From: JAWOJB01 sp046484325
GTDB lineage: Bacteria; Actinomycetota; Acidimicrobiia; Spongiisociales; ZC4RG35
Assembly: GCA_046484325.1 (NCBI GenBank)
Contig: JAWOJB010000068.1
Location: 1-17,041 of the forward strand
Length of the DNA stretch: 17,041 bases
Direction of reading: 5' to 3'
Positions 7,498-15,861 of this stretch are shown here, piece after piece (within the stretch, counting starts at the first letter, position 1; the number at the start of each line of letters is the position of its first letter). The translations under genes were made by a program, and so were the position numbers. The notes under the pieces were generated by a model, which saw nothing but the letters and a program-made list of their open reading frames with translations, was not told where the DNA came from and did not search any database.

Positions 7498-8520
7498 CAG
7501 CAGCCGGTCGAGGTCCAGGCCGGCCGCCTCGGTCACGAGATGTTCCAGCGCGTCGAGGTCGGTGGGCGGGTGCGGTTGCCAGTCGATCGTGGCCACTGTG
7601 GTGAGGTAGCGGGAGGCGAACTCGAGGCGCATGTCGCGCTGGCGCCGCGCCTCGGCCGACCACCGGTGCAGATTCTCGGCCAGACCTAGCTCGGCGTCAC
7701 CGGGCTGGGCGTCGATCCAATCCTCGGGCAACGTCCGGTTGAAGACGACGGCCGACGGTCGCACCGCCACCTCCGGCAGGTCGCGGAAGAAGCGCACCGC
7801 CTCCCGGATCGGCGACGGGTCGGCGGTGGTCACCACCACCGTCGTCGAGCGCCGCAGGTGGGCCTCGATCTCACGGGAGCGGTGGCTGACGCCGTCGTAA
7901 GTGGTGCGGAGGTCCATGAGGAACTCGGCGATCCGCTCGAGCAGATGCGAGCCGAGCACCGAGTCGGCGATCCGGAGGGCCGGCCGGGCGGCCCGATTGA
8001 AGATGAACCGTCGCCCCGGGAGCCGGCTTCCCGTCAGCCAGCGCAACAGCCGACCGCCCACCAGGTCGGTCATGGCCGAGGGGGCGGTGAAGAACTCGAT
8101 GCCGCCGGCCGACGGCGGGGTGTCGATGACGACCAGCTCCCAGGCCCGGGCGTCGAGGAAGGTGGCGGCCTCTTCGGCCGCCGCATACGATTGGCTGGCG
8201 GGAAAATGGGTGGTGGCGGCGTCGAAGAAGTCGTTGCCGACGAGCCGCTCGGCCACCTCGGGATCGGCGTGACGGCGGGCGATGGCCTGCCACGAGGCGG
8301 AGGCGTCGAGCATCGCCGCCCACAGCTCCGGCAGCTCGGCCAGTGGCTGTGGTTCGTTGCCGAGGTGTTCGAGCCCGAGGGCGTCGGCCAGGCGGCGGGC
8401 CGGGTCGACGGTGACCACCAGGGTCCGGATCCCCCGGCGGGCGGCGGCGACACCGAGGGCGGCCGAGATCGTGGTCTTGCCCACCCCTCCGCCACCCGTG
8501 ATCAGCAGGGCCCGGCTCAC
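7489..8520 (-). CDS. ArsA/GET3-family ATPase, second subunit of a pair
   Basis: This is a 343-residue cytoplasmic P-loop ATPase of the anion-transporting ArsA family. The Walker A is TGGGGVGKTT at 8-17: the catalytic K15 is kept, but the signature lysine of the deviant Walker A (GKGGVGKT) is replaced by G10. The switch I-like motif VDPARRLADALG at 38-49 is kept (D39), and Walker B is VVIDTPPSAGG with D133. A 25-residue stretch near the C-terminus (NLHRWSAEARRQRDMRLEFA region) may be helical. The GTG start overlaps the stop of the upstream ATPase by 4 bases (GTGA), which fixes the start and implies coupled translation and probably a complex. Paired ArsA-like ATPases of this kind occur in actinobacteria (Rv3679/Rv3680 in M. 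tuberculosis). No ArsB or ars operon is nearby, so a role in arsenite export is not supported. Confidence 0.9.
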   Translation of the reverse strand: MSRALLITGGGGVGKTTISAALGVAAARRGIRTLVVTVDPARRLADALGLEHLGNEPQPLAELPELWAAMLDASASWQAIARRHADPEVAERLVGNDFFDAATTHFPASQSYAAAEEAATFLDARAWELVVIDTPPSAGGIEFFTAPSAMTDLVGGRLLRWLTGSRLPGRRFIFNRAARPALRIADSVLGSHLLERIAEFLMDLRTTYDGVSHRSREIEAHLRRSTTVVVTTADPSPIREAVRFFRDLPEVAVRPSAVVFNRTLPEDWIDAQPGDAELGLAENLHRWSAEARRQRDMRLEFASRYLTTVATIDWQPHPPTDLDALEHLVTEAAGLDLDRLLGA

Positions 8521-9380
8521 GACGCACCCCGATCCCACCCGGCGACCTCGTCGGCCAGCTGGGCGGCGACCTCCTGCGGGGTGAACACCCCGAACAGGAA
8601 GGGGAGCCGCTGGTCGGGCGGCAGCTCCGCCAGCCACTCGGCCTGGTCCGCGACGAGGTCGAGGTGGAGCCGGGCTGCCGAACCCACCGGTCCCTCGGGC
8701 AGCCGGGCCGGACGGGCGAGGGATGGGAGCACCCGGTTGGCGACCACGGTCCGCGAGCCCACCACCTGCTCCTCGTCCAGCCAGGCCAGGGCCTCCTCGG
8801 TCTCGGCGGTGGGGAGCTCCTCGGGGATCGTCACGATCACGAGCTCGGTTCGGGCGGCGTCCAGGAGGATCGCATCCATCCAGGCGGCCTGGTCGCGGAT
8901 CCTCCCCGTCGGTACCAATTCGCTGATGGTGCGAGCAGCGCGGAGGAACGACCCGATCTGGCCGGTGGGCGGGCCGTCGGCGACGACCAGGTCCCAGGCC
9001 TCCCGCTTGACCTCCCACAGCAGTTTGCCGATCGTCACGATCTCCCGCACCGCCGGGGCGGCCGAGGCGATCGCGTCGAAGGCCCGGGCGAAGGGCCCGA
9101 ACGTGGCGAACGCGGGGACGTTCGCCTGGGTCTCGAGGTACTCGACGAGGGCCCGGGTTCGCTCGACGACGAGGGCCGACAAGCCGGGGCGCACCTCCTG
9201 GGGGTTGAAGGTCAGCGGGGCCGCCCCGAGGTGGGAGGCCAGCCCTCCCCCCGTCCCGACGAGTGACATAGCCAGCACCCGGGACCCCTCGCGGTGGGCG
9301 GTGAGCGCCAGGGCGGCGGCCACGGCCGACTTGCCGACCCCGCCCTTCCCGGTGACGATCACGAGCCGGCGATCGAACAT
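8517..9380 (-). CDS. ArsA/GET3-family ATPase, first subunit of a pair
   Basis: This is a 287-residue P-loop ATPase counted from the ATG at 9380; in-frame GTG codons at 9383 and 9386 would add one or two residues. The deviant Walker A GKGGVGKS at 11-18 is complete (signature K12, catalytic K17), and Walker B is VVADGPPTGQ with D135. Where ArsA proteins usually have a DPAxxL switch motif, this protein has MSLVGTGGGLASHLG (38-52) with no aspartate. The partner encoded downstream shows the opposite pattern. No membrane segment is evident, so it should be cytoplasmic. It is the first gene of a two-gene operon, divergent from the 72-residue gene across 65 bases. TACGCT (9393-9388) sits 7 bases before the ATG, consistent with a leaderless mRNA. 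Its function is not established; the mycobacterial equivalents are the best guide. Confidence 0.88.
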   Translation of the reverse strand: MFDRRLVIVTGKGGVGKSAVAAALALTAHREGSRVLAMSLVGTGGGLASHLGAAPLTFNPQEVRPGLSALVVERTRALVEYLETQANVPAFATFGPFARAFDAIASAAPAVREIVTIGKLLWEVKREAWDLVVADGPPTGQIGSFLRAARTISELVPTGRIRDQAAWMDAILLDAARTELVIVTIPEELPTAETEEALAWLDEEQVVGSRTVVANRVLPSLARPARLPEGPVGSAARLHLDLVADQAEWLAELPPDQRLPFLFGVFTPQEVAAQLADEVAGWDRGAS

Positions 9381-9387
9381 CACCACC

Positions 9388-9393
9388 AGCGTA
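9388..9393 (-). promoter_or_regulatory. candidate -10 element, ArsA-like operon
   Basis: TACGCT on the minus strand (9393-9388) ends 7 bases before the ATG at 9380. The overlapping TAATAC (9396-9391) is an alternative hexamer. No Shine-Dalgarno is visible between it and the start codon. Confidence 0.4.
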
Positions 9394-9433
9394 TTACGTC
9401 CGCCCCCGGTGCCGGCTCGCGAGGAGAGCCCGC

Positions 9434-9439
9434 TACCCT
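9434..9439 (+). promoter_or_regulatory. candidate -10 element, leaderless 72-residue gene
   Basis: TACCCT ends 6 bases before the ATG at 9446, identical in sequence and spacing to the rhomboid gene's element. It faces the opposing element at 9393-9388 within a 65-base divergent region. Confidence 0.45.
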
Positions 9440-9445
9440 CGGGAC

Positions 9446-9664
9446 ATGGCCGAACTCGACGTCGACGCCCTGATCGCCCGGTACCGCGACCGCGCCGCCG
9501 CCGTCAAGGAACGCGGGCTCCCGCCGGTGGCCGGGGAGGAGCGCAAGCGGTTCATCGAGCAGGCCGAGCTCGACTACCTGGACTTCACGCTCATCGGCAC
9601 CGCCCGCTGGGCGGTCGAGGACCAGGACCTCGTGCTCCGGATCCCGCTCCGTCCCGAGCGCTGA
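9446..9664 (+). CDS. small conserved-looking protein of unknown function, 72 residues
   Basis: I do not recognise a named family. The 72-residue protein is charged and probably soluble, with no signal peptide or membrane helix. The first half (about 4-45) should be helical (ALIARYRDRAAAV, ERKRFIEQAELDYLDF). The second half alternates hydrophobic residues (WAVEDQDLVLRIPL) as in a beta hairpin. Codon use matches the surrounding genes and the frame is clean. The upstream TACCCT element at leaderless spacing supports the start. It is divergent from the ArsA-like pair, and its stop lies only 3 bases from the stop of the convergent ThyX-like gene. I have a weak recollection of similar small actinobacterial proteins beside ArsA-like pairs, but cannot confirm it here. 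Confidence 0.75.
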   Translation: MAELDVDALIARYRDRAAAVKERGLPPVAGEERKRFIEQAELDYLDFTLIGTARWAVEDQDLVLRIPLRPER

Positions 9665-9667
9665 GCC

Positions 9668-11296
<1,629 letters not shown>

Positions 11297-11304
11297 GGGT
11301 GGCG

Positions 11305-11310
11305 ATCGTA
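11305..11310 (-). promoter_or_regulatory. candidate -10 element, ThyX-like gene
   Basis: TACGAT on the minus strand (11310-11305) ends 8 bases before the GTG at 11296. No Shine-Dalgarno is visible, so a leaderless or nearly leaderless mRNA is likely. The region 11297-11398 also carries the opposing element at 11380-11385. Confidence 0.4.
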
Positions 11311-11379
11311 CCGGCCTCGGCCGTGCCGGAGGCGCGTCGCCGTCGAACCGGAAGGATCGAGCCGGCCGCCTCGGGCCGG

Positions 11380-11385
11380 TACCGT
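11380..11385 (+). promoter_or_regulatory. candidate -10 element, 88-residue membrane protein gene
   Basis: TACCGT ends 10 bases before the GTG at 11396 and 13 before the in-frame GTG at 11399, so any leader would be only a few bases long. This is the loosest fit of the near-start elements in the window. Confidence 0.3.
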
Positions 11386-11398
11386 TGGGGGCACGGTG

Positions 11399-11665
11399 GT
11401 GAATCTGCTGCGGGTCGTCTCGATCGTGCTCGTGCTGGCGGCGGTGGCGCTGGCGGTGGTCCCGCTCGTCGTCATCTTCGACCTGGCGGGGGGAGGGGAC
11501 GGCCTCGGGCTGTGCCCCGGCGGCCTCGATCGGTGCCGGAACCCGTACACCGCCGCTCCCGAGCTCGCATTCCTCCTCACGGTCGGGCTCTTCGTGGTCC
11601 TCGGCGGACTGCGGATGACCCAGCGGGCCCTGCGCCGGACCCAGCGCCGGCGTCGAGAGGGCTGA
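11399..11665 (+). CDS. small two-helix membrane protein of unknown function, 88 residues
   Basis: I do not recognise a family. The protein has a hydrophobic helix at about 3-27, a loop with two cysteines (C39 and C46, in LCPGGLDRCRNPY), a second helix at about 55-71, and a strongly basic tail ending in RRTQRRRREG. By the positive-inside rule the tail is cytoplasmic and the cysteine loop lies outside, where it could form a disulfide. GTG codons at 11396 and 11399 are both possible starts, so the protein may be one residue longer. The frame is open far upstream, antisense to the ThyX-like gene, but only this segment has membrane-protein character. It converges on the EamA gene with 13 bases between the stops, and an inverted repeat spans both stop codons. 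Confidence 0.7.
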   Translation: MNLLRVVSIVLVLAAVALAVVPLVVIFDLAGGGDGLGLCPGGLDRCRNPYTAAPELAFLLTVGLFVVLGGLRMTQRALRRTQRRRREG

Positions 11666-11682
11666 GCCGGCCGCGGGCTCAG
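11662..11682. terminator. hairpin spanning both stop codons of convergent genes
   Basis: CTGAGCC (11662-11668) and GGCTCAG (11676-11682) form a 7-bp stem with a 7-base loop. The left arm contains the TGA of the small membrane protein and the right arm contains the reverse-strand TGA of the EamA gene. It is symmetric and could act on both strands. No T-tract follows on either side. Confidence 0.45.
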
Positions 11683-12578
11683 TGTCCCTGCGAGAGCGCC
11701 TCGGCAGCGACGGCCTGGGGCTCGGGCTCCTTCACGATCACCAGGTAGACGGCTCCCAGGATCAGGCCGGCACCGACCCAGCCGCCCAGGGTGAGGCGCT
11801 CCCCGAGCACGACGGCGGCGGTGGCCACCCCGAAGATCGGTTCCATGCCGAGCACCATCGCGGTCCGGCTGGGCCCGACCCGGATCTGGGCCCACACCTG
11901 GAGCATGAAGGCCACGGCGCTCACCCCGATCCCCGTGAGGAGGAGGGCCCCCCACACCCCGGGGCCGGGGACCGCCCAACCCTCCATCGGAATCGACAGG
12001 CCGAACCCGAGCGCCGAGGTGACGAGGAGTTGCACCGCCGTGAAGGGCACCACCGGATGGCGGCGGGCGAGACGGGCGAGGATCGTGATGTGGGCTGCGA
12101 ACGCCACTGCGCAGCCCAGCGTCAGCAGGTCGCCCGGGCCGAGGGCGAGGCCTTCGCCGGTGGTGAGCAGCGCCATGCCGACGAAGCCGACCACCGTTCC
12201 GACGAAGACCCAGGGGTCGGGGGCGCGCCGGGCGACGACCGCCACGAGCAAGGGGGTGAAAACCACGTAGAGGCCGGTGATGAGCGCCGAGTTGGAGGCG
12301 CCGGTGAGGGTGAGGCCGGCGGTCTGAAGGGCGTAGCCGGTGAAGAGAGCGATGCCGGCGATCGCCCCGTCCTTCCACACCGAGCCACCGCGGGGACGGG
12401 CGAGGGCCAGGAGCAGCACCCCGCCCAGCAGGAACCTCCAGGCCACGAAGGCGATCGGTGGGAAGGAGGCCACCGCCTCCTTCACGACCACGAACGTGAC
12501 CCCGAACAGGGCCGCCGCCACGACGAGGGCGACGGTCGCGTTGAACGGGGCGGGGTGGTGGGGGCCGGGCCGGGACAC
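11679..12578 (-). CDS. EamA-family (drug/metabolite transporter) permease
   Basis: This inner-membrane permease of the DMT superfamily probably exports a metabolite or amino acid; the substrate cannot be told from sequence. The 299 residues contain two EamA repeats of about five helices each. The first repeat has FGVTFVVVKEAV (25-36) followed by PIAFVAWRFLLGG (41-53), the usual repeat signature. The second repeat ends with MEPIFGVATAAVVLGERL and GAVYLVIVKEPEP near the C-terminus. The frame is open further upstream (to 12815), but that part is antisense to endonuclease III. I chose the GTG at 12578 because it starts just before helix 1 and lies 8 bases after TAATCT. It is divergent from nth across 43 bases. 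Confidence 0.9.
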   Translation of the reverse strand: MSRPGPHHPAPFNATVALVVAAALFGVTFVVVKEAVASFPPIAFVAWRFLLGGVLLLALARPRGGSVWKDGAIAGIALFTGYALQTAGLTLTGASNSALITGLYVVFTPLLVAVVARRAPDPWVFVGTVVGFVGMALLTTGEGLALGPGDLLTLGCAVAFAAHITILARLARRHPVVPFTAVQLLVTSALGFGLSIPMEGWAVPGPGVWGALLLTGIGVSAVAFMLQVWAQIRVGPSRTAMVLGMEPIFGVATAAVVLGERLTLGGWVGAGLILGAVYLVIVKEPEPQAVAAEALSQGH

Positions 12579-12586
12579 GCCGGGCG

Positions 12587-12592
12587 AGATTA
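12587..12592 (-). promoter_or_regulatory. candidate -10 element, EamA gene
   Basis: TAATCT on the minus strand (12592-12587) ends 8 bases before the GTG at 12578. It is one half of a 43-base divergent region shared with nth and supports the chosen EamA start. Confidence 0.4.
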
Positions 12593-12609
12593 GGGGGCGC
12601 CTGGTCCCG

Positions 12610-12615
12610 TACCAT
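12610..12615 (+). promoter_or_regulatory. candidate -10 element, leaderless nth-MATE operon
   Basis: TACCAT ends 6 bases before the ATG at 12622, the ideal leaderless spacing. No Shine-Dalgarno lies between element and start codon. Confidence 0.45.
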
Positions 12616-12621
12616 CGGCCG

Positions 12622-13281
12622 ATGCCGGCATCCGACCGACCGACGCCCGCCGAGCGGGGCCGGGCCGTGGCGGTGCTGAACCGGCTGGAGCGCCGGTATC
12701 CCGACATCGGGACGGCCCTGCGCTTCGAGGACCCCTGGCAGCTGCTGGTGGCGACGGTGCTGTCGGCCCAGACCACCGACGAGAACGTCAATCGGGTCAC
12801 CCCGGGCCTGTTCAACCGGTTTCCGAGCCCCGCCGCGCTGGCGGCCGCCCCCGTCGACGAGGTGGAGGAGATGGTCTACTCGACCGGGTACTTCCGCCAG
12901 AAGGCCCGGTCGATCATCGACCTCTCGGCTGACCTCGTGGATCGGTTCGGTGGTGTCGTGCCCCAGGATCTCGACGCGCTCGTCACGCTCCGGGGGGTGG
13001 GACGGAAGACCGCCAGCGTGGTGCTGGCCGAGGGGTTCGGGCGGCCCGCCATCGCCGTGGACACCCACGTGCGGCGGGTGACCCGTCGCCTGGGGCTCAC
13101 CGTCGAGGACGACCCGGTGAAGATCGAACGGGACCTCCGGGCCTTGTACCCGCGGCGCCGCTGGTCGGGGATCTCGATGCGGTTCATCCAGTTCGGGCGG
13201 GACGTCTGCGATGCCCGGGCGCCCCGGTGCGGGGAGTGCGAGCTGTTCGACCTGTGCCGCTGGCCAGGCAAGCATCGGTGA
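12622..13281 (+). CDS. nth: endonuclease III (DNA glycosylase/AP lyase)
   Basis: This enzyme removes oxidised pyrimidines and cleaves abasic sites in base-excision repair. The 219 residues are the usual length. The helix-hairpin-helix LRGVGRKTASVVLAEGFG (123-140) contains the catalytic lysine K129, and the catalytic aspartate is D147 in AVDTHVRR. The C-terminal [4Fe-4S] cluster is intact: C196, C203, C206 and C212 have the standard C-x6-C-x2-C-x5-C spacing. The ATG at 12622 gives the family N-terminus and lies 6 bases after TACCAT. The last codons overlap the GTG of the MATE transporter gene (GTGA), so the two are co-translated. M. tuberculosis also has nth a few genes away from its ArsA-like pair, as I recall, so part of this neighbourhood may be ancestral. 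Confidence 0.97.
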   Translation: MPASDRPTPAERGRAVAVLNRLERRYPDIGTALRFEDPWQLLVATVLSAQTTDENVNRVTPGLFNRFPSPAALAAAPVDEVEEMVYSTGYFRQKARSIIDLSADLVDRFGGVVPQDLDALVTLRGVGRKTASVVLAEGFGRPAIAVDTHVRRVTRRLGLTVEDDPVKIERDLRALYPRRRWSGISMRFIQFGRDVCDARAPRCGECELFDLCRWPGKHR

Positions 13282-14582
13282 CATCCCGCCTCCCACCGCT
13301 CGACCGGCGCATCCTCGGCCTGGCCCTCCCTGCCCTCGGGGCGCTGGCAGCCGATCCGCTGCTGTCCCTGGCCGACACCTTCTTCGTCGGCAGGCTCGGA
13401 GCGGTGGAGCTGGCGGCGCTCGGGGTCGACGCAGCACTCTTCGCGTTCGCCTTCGCCCTCTTCAACTTCCTGGCCTACGCGACCACGCCGATGGTGGCGT
13501 CGGCGGTGGGCAGGGGGGCCGATTCCGAGGCCGGCCGGGTGGTCGCCCGGGCCCTCACGGTGGCGGCGGTGCTGGGGGTGGCGGCCCTCGCCGTCTTCCT
13601 TGTCGGCGCCCCCGCCATGGTGTCGCTCATGCGGGCACCGGCCGAGGTGGTCGAGCCGGCGGTGGAGTACCTGCGGATCCGCTCGTTGTCGATACCGGCA
13701 TTGCTCGTCATCACCGCCGGTCATGGGGCGTTCCGGGGATTCCAGGACACCCGCACCCCGCTCCGTATCGCTCTCGTGGCGAACGGTGTCAACATCGCCC
13801 TCGACCCGCTGTTCATGTTCGCTGCTGGCCTCGGCCTGGCCGGGGCGGCGTGGGCCACCGTGATCGCCCAGTGGGGGGCGGCCGCCTGGTTTCTCACCCT
13901 CCTCGGCGCCCGGGCCCGTCGCCAGGGTTGGGATCGCCGGATCCCGGGCCTGGTCGAGCTCACCCCGTTCCTGCGGGTGGGTGGGGTGCTCGTGGTGCGC
14001 ACCCTCATGCTCGTCGTGGCGCTCGCCGCCTCCACGGCCGCCGCCGCCTCGATCGGCGTCGAGGAGGTGGCCGCCCACCAGGTGGTCGTCCAGGTCTGGT
14101 TCCTGCTGGCCATGCTGGTCGATGCCCTGGCGATCGTCGGCCAGGCGATGGTGGCCGAGGCGTGGGGTCGCGACGACCGGGCCGGTGCCCGCCGGGTGGC
14201 CGCCCGCCTCCTGCGGTGGGGGTTGGGCGTGGGTATCGCCCTCGGCGCCGTCCTCGCGTTGCTCGGGCCGTACCTGGGCCCCTGGTTCAGCTCCGACCCG
14301 GCCGTGGCGGCGCTGGTCGGCGAGGCGGCGGTCGTGGCGGCGCTGATGCAGCCGGTCGCCGCCCTCGTCTTCGTGCTGGACGGGGTGTTCCTCGGCACGC
14401 TCTCGATCCGCCTGCTGGCGGCCTCCACCGCCGCCGGGCTGGCGGCCGCCCTCGCTCTGCTGGGGGTCACGCTGGCGCTCGGGTGGGGGCTGGTGGGCGT
14501 GTGGTGGTCGATCGCCGGGATGGTCGGGGCGAGGGGGCTCGTGCTCGGCTTCTTCTACGTCCGAACCTGGTCGAGGGCCTGA
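13278..14582 (+). CDS. MATE-family efflux transporter (DinF/NorM-like)
   Basis: This membrane antiporter of the multidrug and toxic compound extrusion family has 434 residues and about 12 hydrophobic helices in two related halves. The N-terminal helix carries LADTFFVGRLG (31-41) with conserved D33. GHGAFRGFQDTRTPL and a FMFAAGLGLAGAAWATV-type segment follow in the first half. The second half, from about 225, repeats the pattern. DinF-like members are often linked to DNA damage in other bacteria; the direct coupling to nth here fits that idea but does not prove it. The start is the GTG at 13278, overlapping the nth stop as GTGA; an in-frame ATG at 13227 would lie inside nth and is less likely. 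The 3' end overlaps the convergent MFS gene by 28 bases. Confidence 0.92.
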   Translation: MTSRLPPLDRRILGLALPALGALAADPLLSLADTFFVGRLGAVELAALGVDAALFAFAFALFNFLAYATTPMVASAVGRGADSEAGRVVARALTVAAVLGVAALAVFLVGAPAMVSLMRAPAEVVEPAVEYLRIRSLSIPALLVITAGHGAFRGFQDTRTPLRIALVANGVNIALDPLFMFAAGLGLAGAAWATVIAQWGAAAWFLTLLGARARRQGWDRRIPGLVELTPFLRVGGVLVVRTLMLVVALAASTAAAASIGVEEVAAHQVVVQVWFLLAMLVDALAIVGQAMVAEAWGRDDRAGARRVAARLLRWGLGVGIALGAVLALLGPYLGPWFSSDPAVAALVGEAAVVAALMQPVAALVFVLDGVFLGTLSIRLLAASTAAGLAAALALLGVTLALGWGLVGVWWSIAGMVGARGLVLGFFYVRTWSRA

Positions 14583-15808
14583 CCGCGCGTCTCGGGGAGC
14601 AGCAACGTCAGCCACACGGCGGCGATCATCCCCAAGGCGAGCAGCGTCACCGTCTCCGATAGGCCGAAGGCGTCGATGGTGACCCGCCCGATCAGCAACC
14701 CGAGGGCCGAGCCCACCATGCCGAGATAGACCGCGGCCGCCCCGGCGGTGGCCCGGACCTCGGTGGGGAACAGCTCTGCCCGGTGGGCCGCCGCCGCCGG
14801 CACGTAGGCGAAGGAGGCGAAGGTCGACACGGCGATCGCGGGGACGATGACGACCAGCTCGGTGAGCCAGTAGAGGCCGACTCCTCCCACCGTGGTCACC
14901 GCCAGCGAGCCGACCGAGACGATCCGCCTCCCCAGGGTGTCGGCCAGCCGTCCCCCCACGAAGAAGCCGATGCCCCCGGCGGTGCCGCCCGCCAGGCTCA
15001 CCGCCACCGCGGTCCCGGTGGAGAGGCCGAGGCTCCCCACGAGCCGTTCCGTCGAGAAGGCAAGGGCCACGGTCGTATAGGCGGCGGCGAGGAGCGCGGC
15101 GCCGGACACCGGCCAGAAGCGGGCGGCGAACGGGCCTCGCGCCAGGTCGACGAACCGGACCCGGGGGCCGCGGCGGATCTCCTCGAACACCGCGCTCTCG
15201 CCCACCCTCCGGGCGAGGAAGGGGACGATGGCCAGCCCGACGCCGCCCAGGGCGAAGGGGATCCGCCACGACTCGGGCCCGAGGTCGGCCAGTGGCAACA
15301 CGAGCAGCGCCAGGCCGGCACCGAACGAGCCACCCGCCCCGAAGAGGCTGAGCGAGAAGGCCCGCATCCGGGGGGCGACCGCCTCGGCCAGCAACACCAC
15401 GGCCAGCGTGCCGCCGGCCGCCGATCCGATCCTGAGGAGGCCCTGGGCGGCGGCGAACTGCCACGGGGTGGTGGTGAAGGCGGTCAGCAGCGACGCCCCG
15501 GTGATGAGGGTGAAGGCGACGAGGAAGGGCAGGCGGCGACCACGTCGGTCGCCCCAGGCCGTGAAGGCGAGTGCCCCGAATCCGGCGATGCGGGTCACGG
15601 CGAGCACGAGGCTCATCTCACCCTCGGTGAGACCGAGGGCGGAGCGAGTGAAGGGGACGGTCGCCGACGCGTGGGACTGGGCGAACCCCTGGAAGACCCC
15701 GACGAGCCACATGAGCAGGGCAGCCGACCGCTCTGCCGTGGCCATGGACCGGAAGGGGAAGAGCCGCTCGACCGCTCGCAACACCCGGCGAGGATACGGG
15801 GCGGTCAC
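14555..15808 (-). CDS. major facilitator superfamily (MFS) transporter
   Basis: This is a 417-residue membrane permease with 12 predicted helices. The MFS motif A appears in the 2-3 loop (GDRRGRRLP, 86-94) and again in the 8-9 loop (GGRLADTLGRR, 285-295), and the C-terminus carries PETRG (405-409), a feature of metabolite:proton symporter-like branches. The substrate is unknown. The GTG at 15808 is preceded by GGGG (15817-15814) at 5 bases, a weak Shine-Dalgarno. An internal ATG at codon 22 (MATAERS), just before helix 1, is a plausible alternative, since residues 1-21 are basic and non-hydrophobic. It is divergent from ccdA across 53 bases and ends inside the 3' end of the MATE gene. Confidence 0.92.
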   Translation of the reverse strand: MTAPYPRRVLRAVERLFPFRSMATAERSAALLMWLVGVFQGFAQSHASATVPFTRSALGLTEGEMSLVLAVTRIAGFGALAFTAWGDRRGRRLPFLVAFTLITGASLLTAFTTTPWQFAAAQGLLRIGSAAGGTLAVVLLAEAVAPRMRAFSLSLFGAGGSFGAGLALLVLPLADLGPESWRIPFALGGVGLAIVPFLARRVGESAVFEEIRRGPRVRFVDLARGPFAARFWPVSGAALLAAAYTTVALAFSTERLVGSLGLSTGTAVAVSLAGGTAGGIGFFVGGRLADTLGRRIVSVGSLAVTTVGGVGLYWLTELVVIVPAIAVSTFASFAYVPAAAAHRAELFPTEVRATAGAAAVYLGMVGSALGLLIGRVTIDAFGLSETVTLLALGMIAAVWLTLLLPETRGQALDQVRT

Positions 15809-15861
15809 CCAATCCCCGGACTATGGGATCATCGAGCCGTGCCCGGACGTCGAGAGGTCTG

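Noticed and set aside
7489..8520. Arsenite export operon
   Set aside because: The ATPases belong to the ArsA family, but there is no ArsB, ArsR or ArsC nearby and arsenite-binding cysteines are not evident.
12579..12815. Upstream extension of the EamA gene to an ATG at 12815
   Set aside because: The extension is polar, lies antisense to nth codons and precedes the first helix with no family resemblance. The GTG at 12578 fits better.
13227..13277. ATG at 13227 as the MATE start
   Set aside because: It would overlap nth by 55 bases through the iron-sulfur cysteine codons. The GTG at 13278 gives a standard 4-base overlap and a normal N-terminus.
12876..15464. Long minus-strand frame (862 codons) opposite nth and the MATE gene
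   Set aside because: It is low-complexity shadow translation; nth and MATE on the plus strand have complete family motifs.
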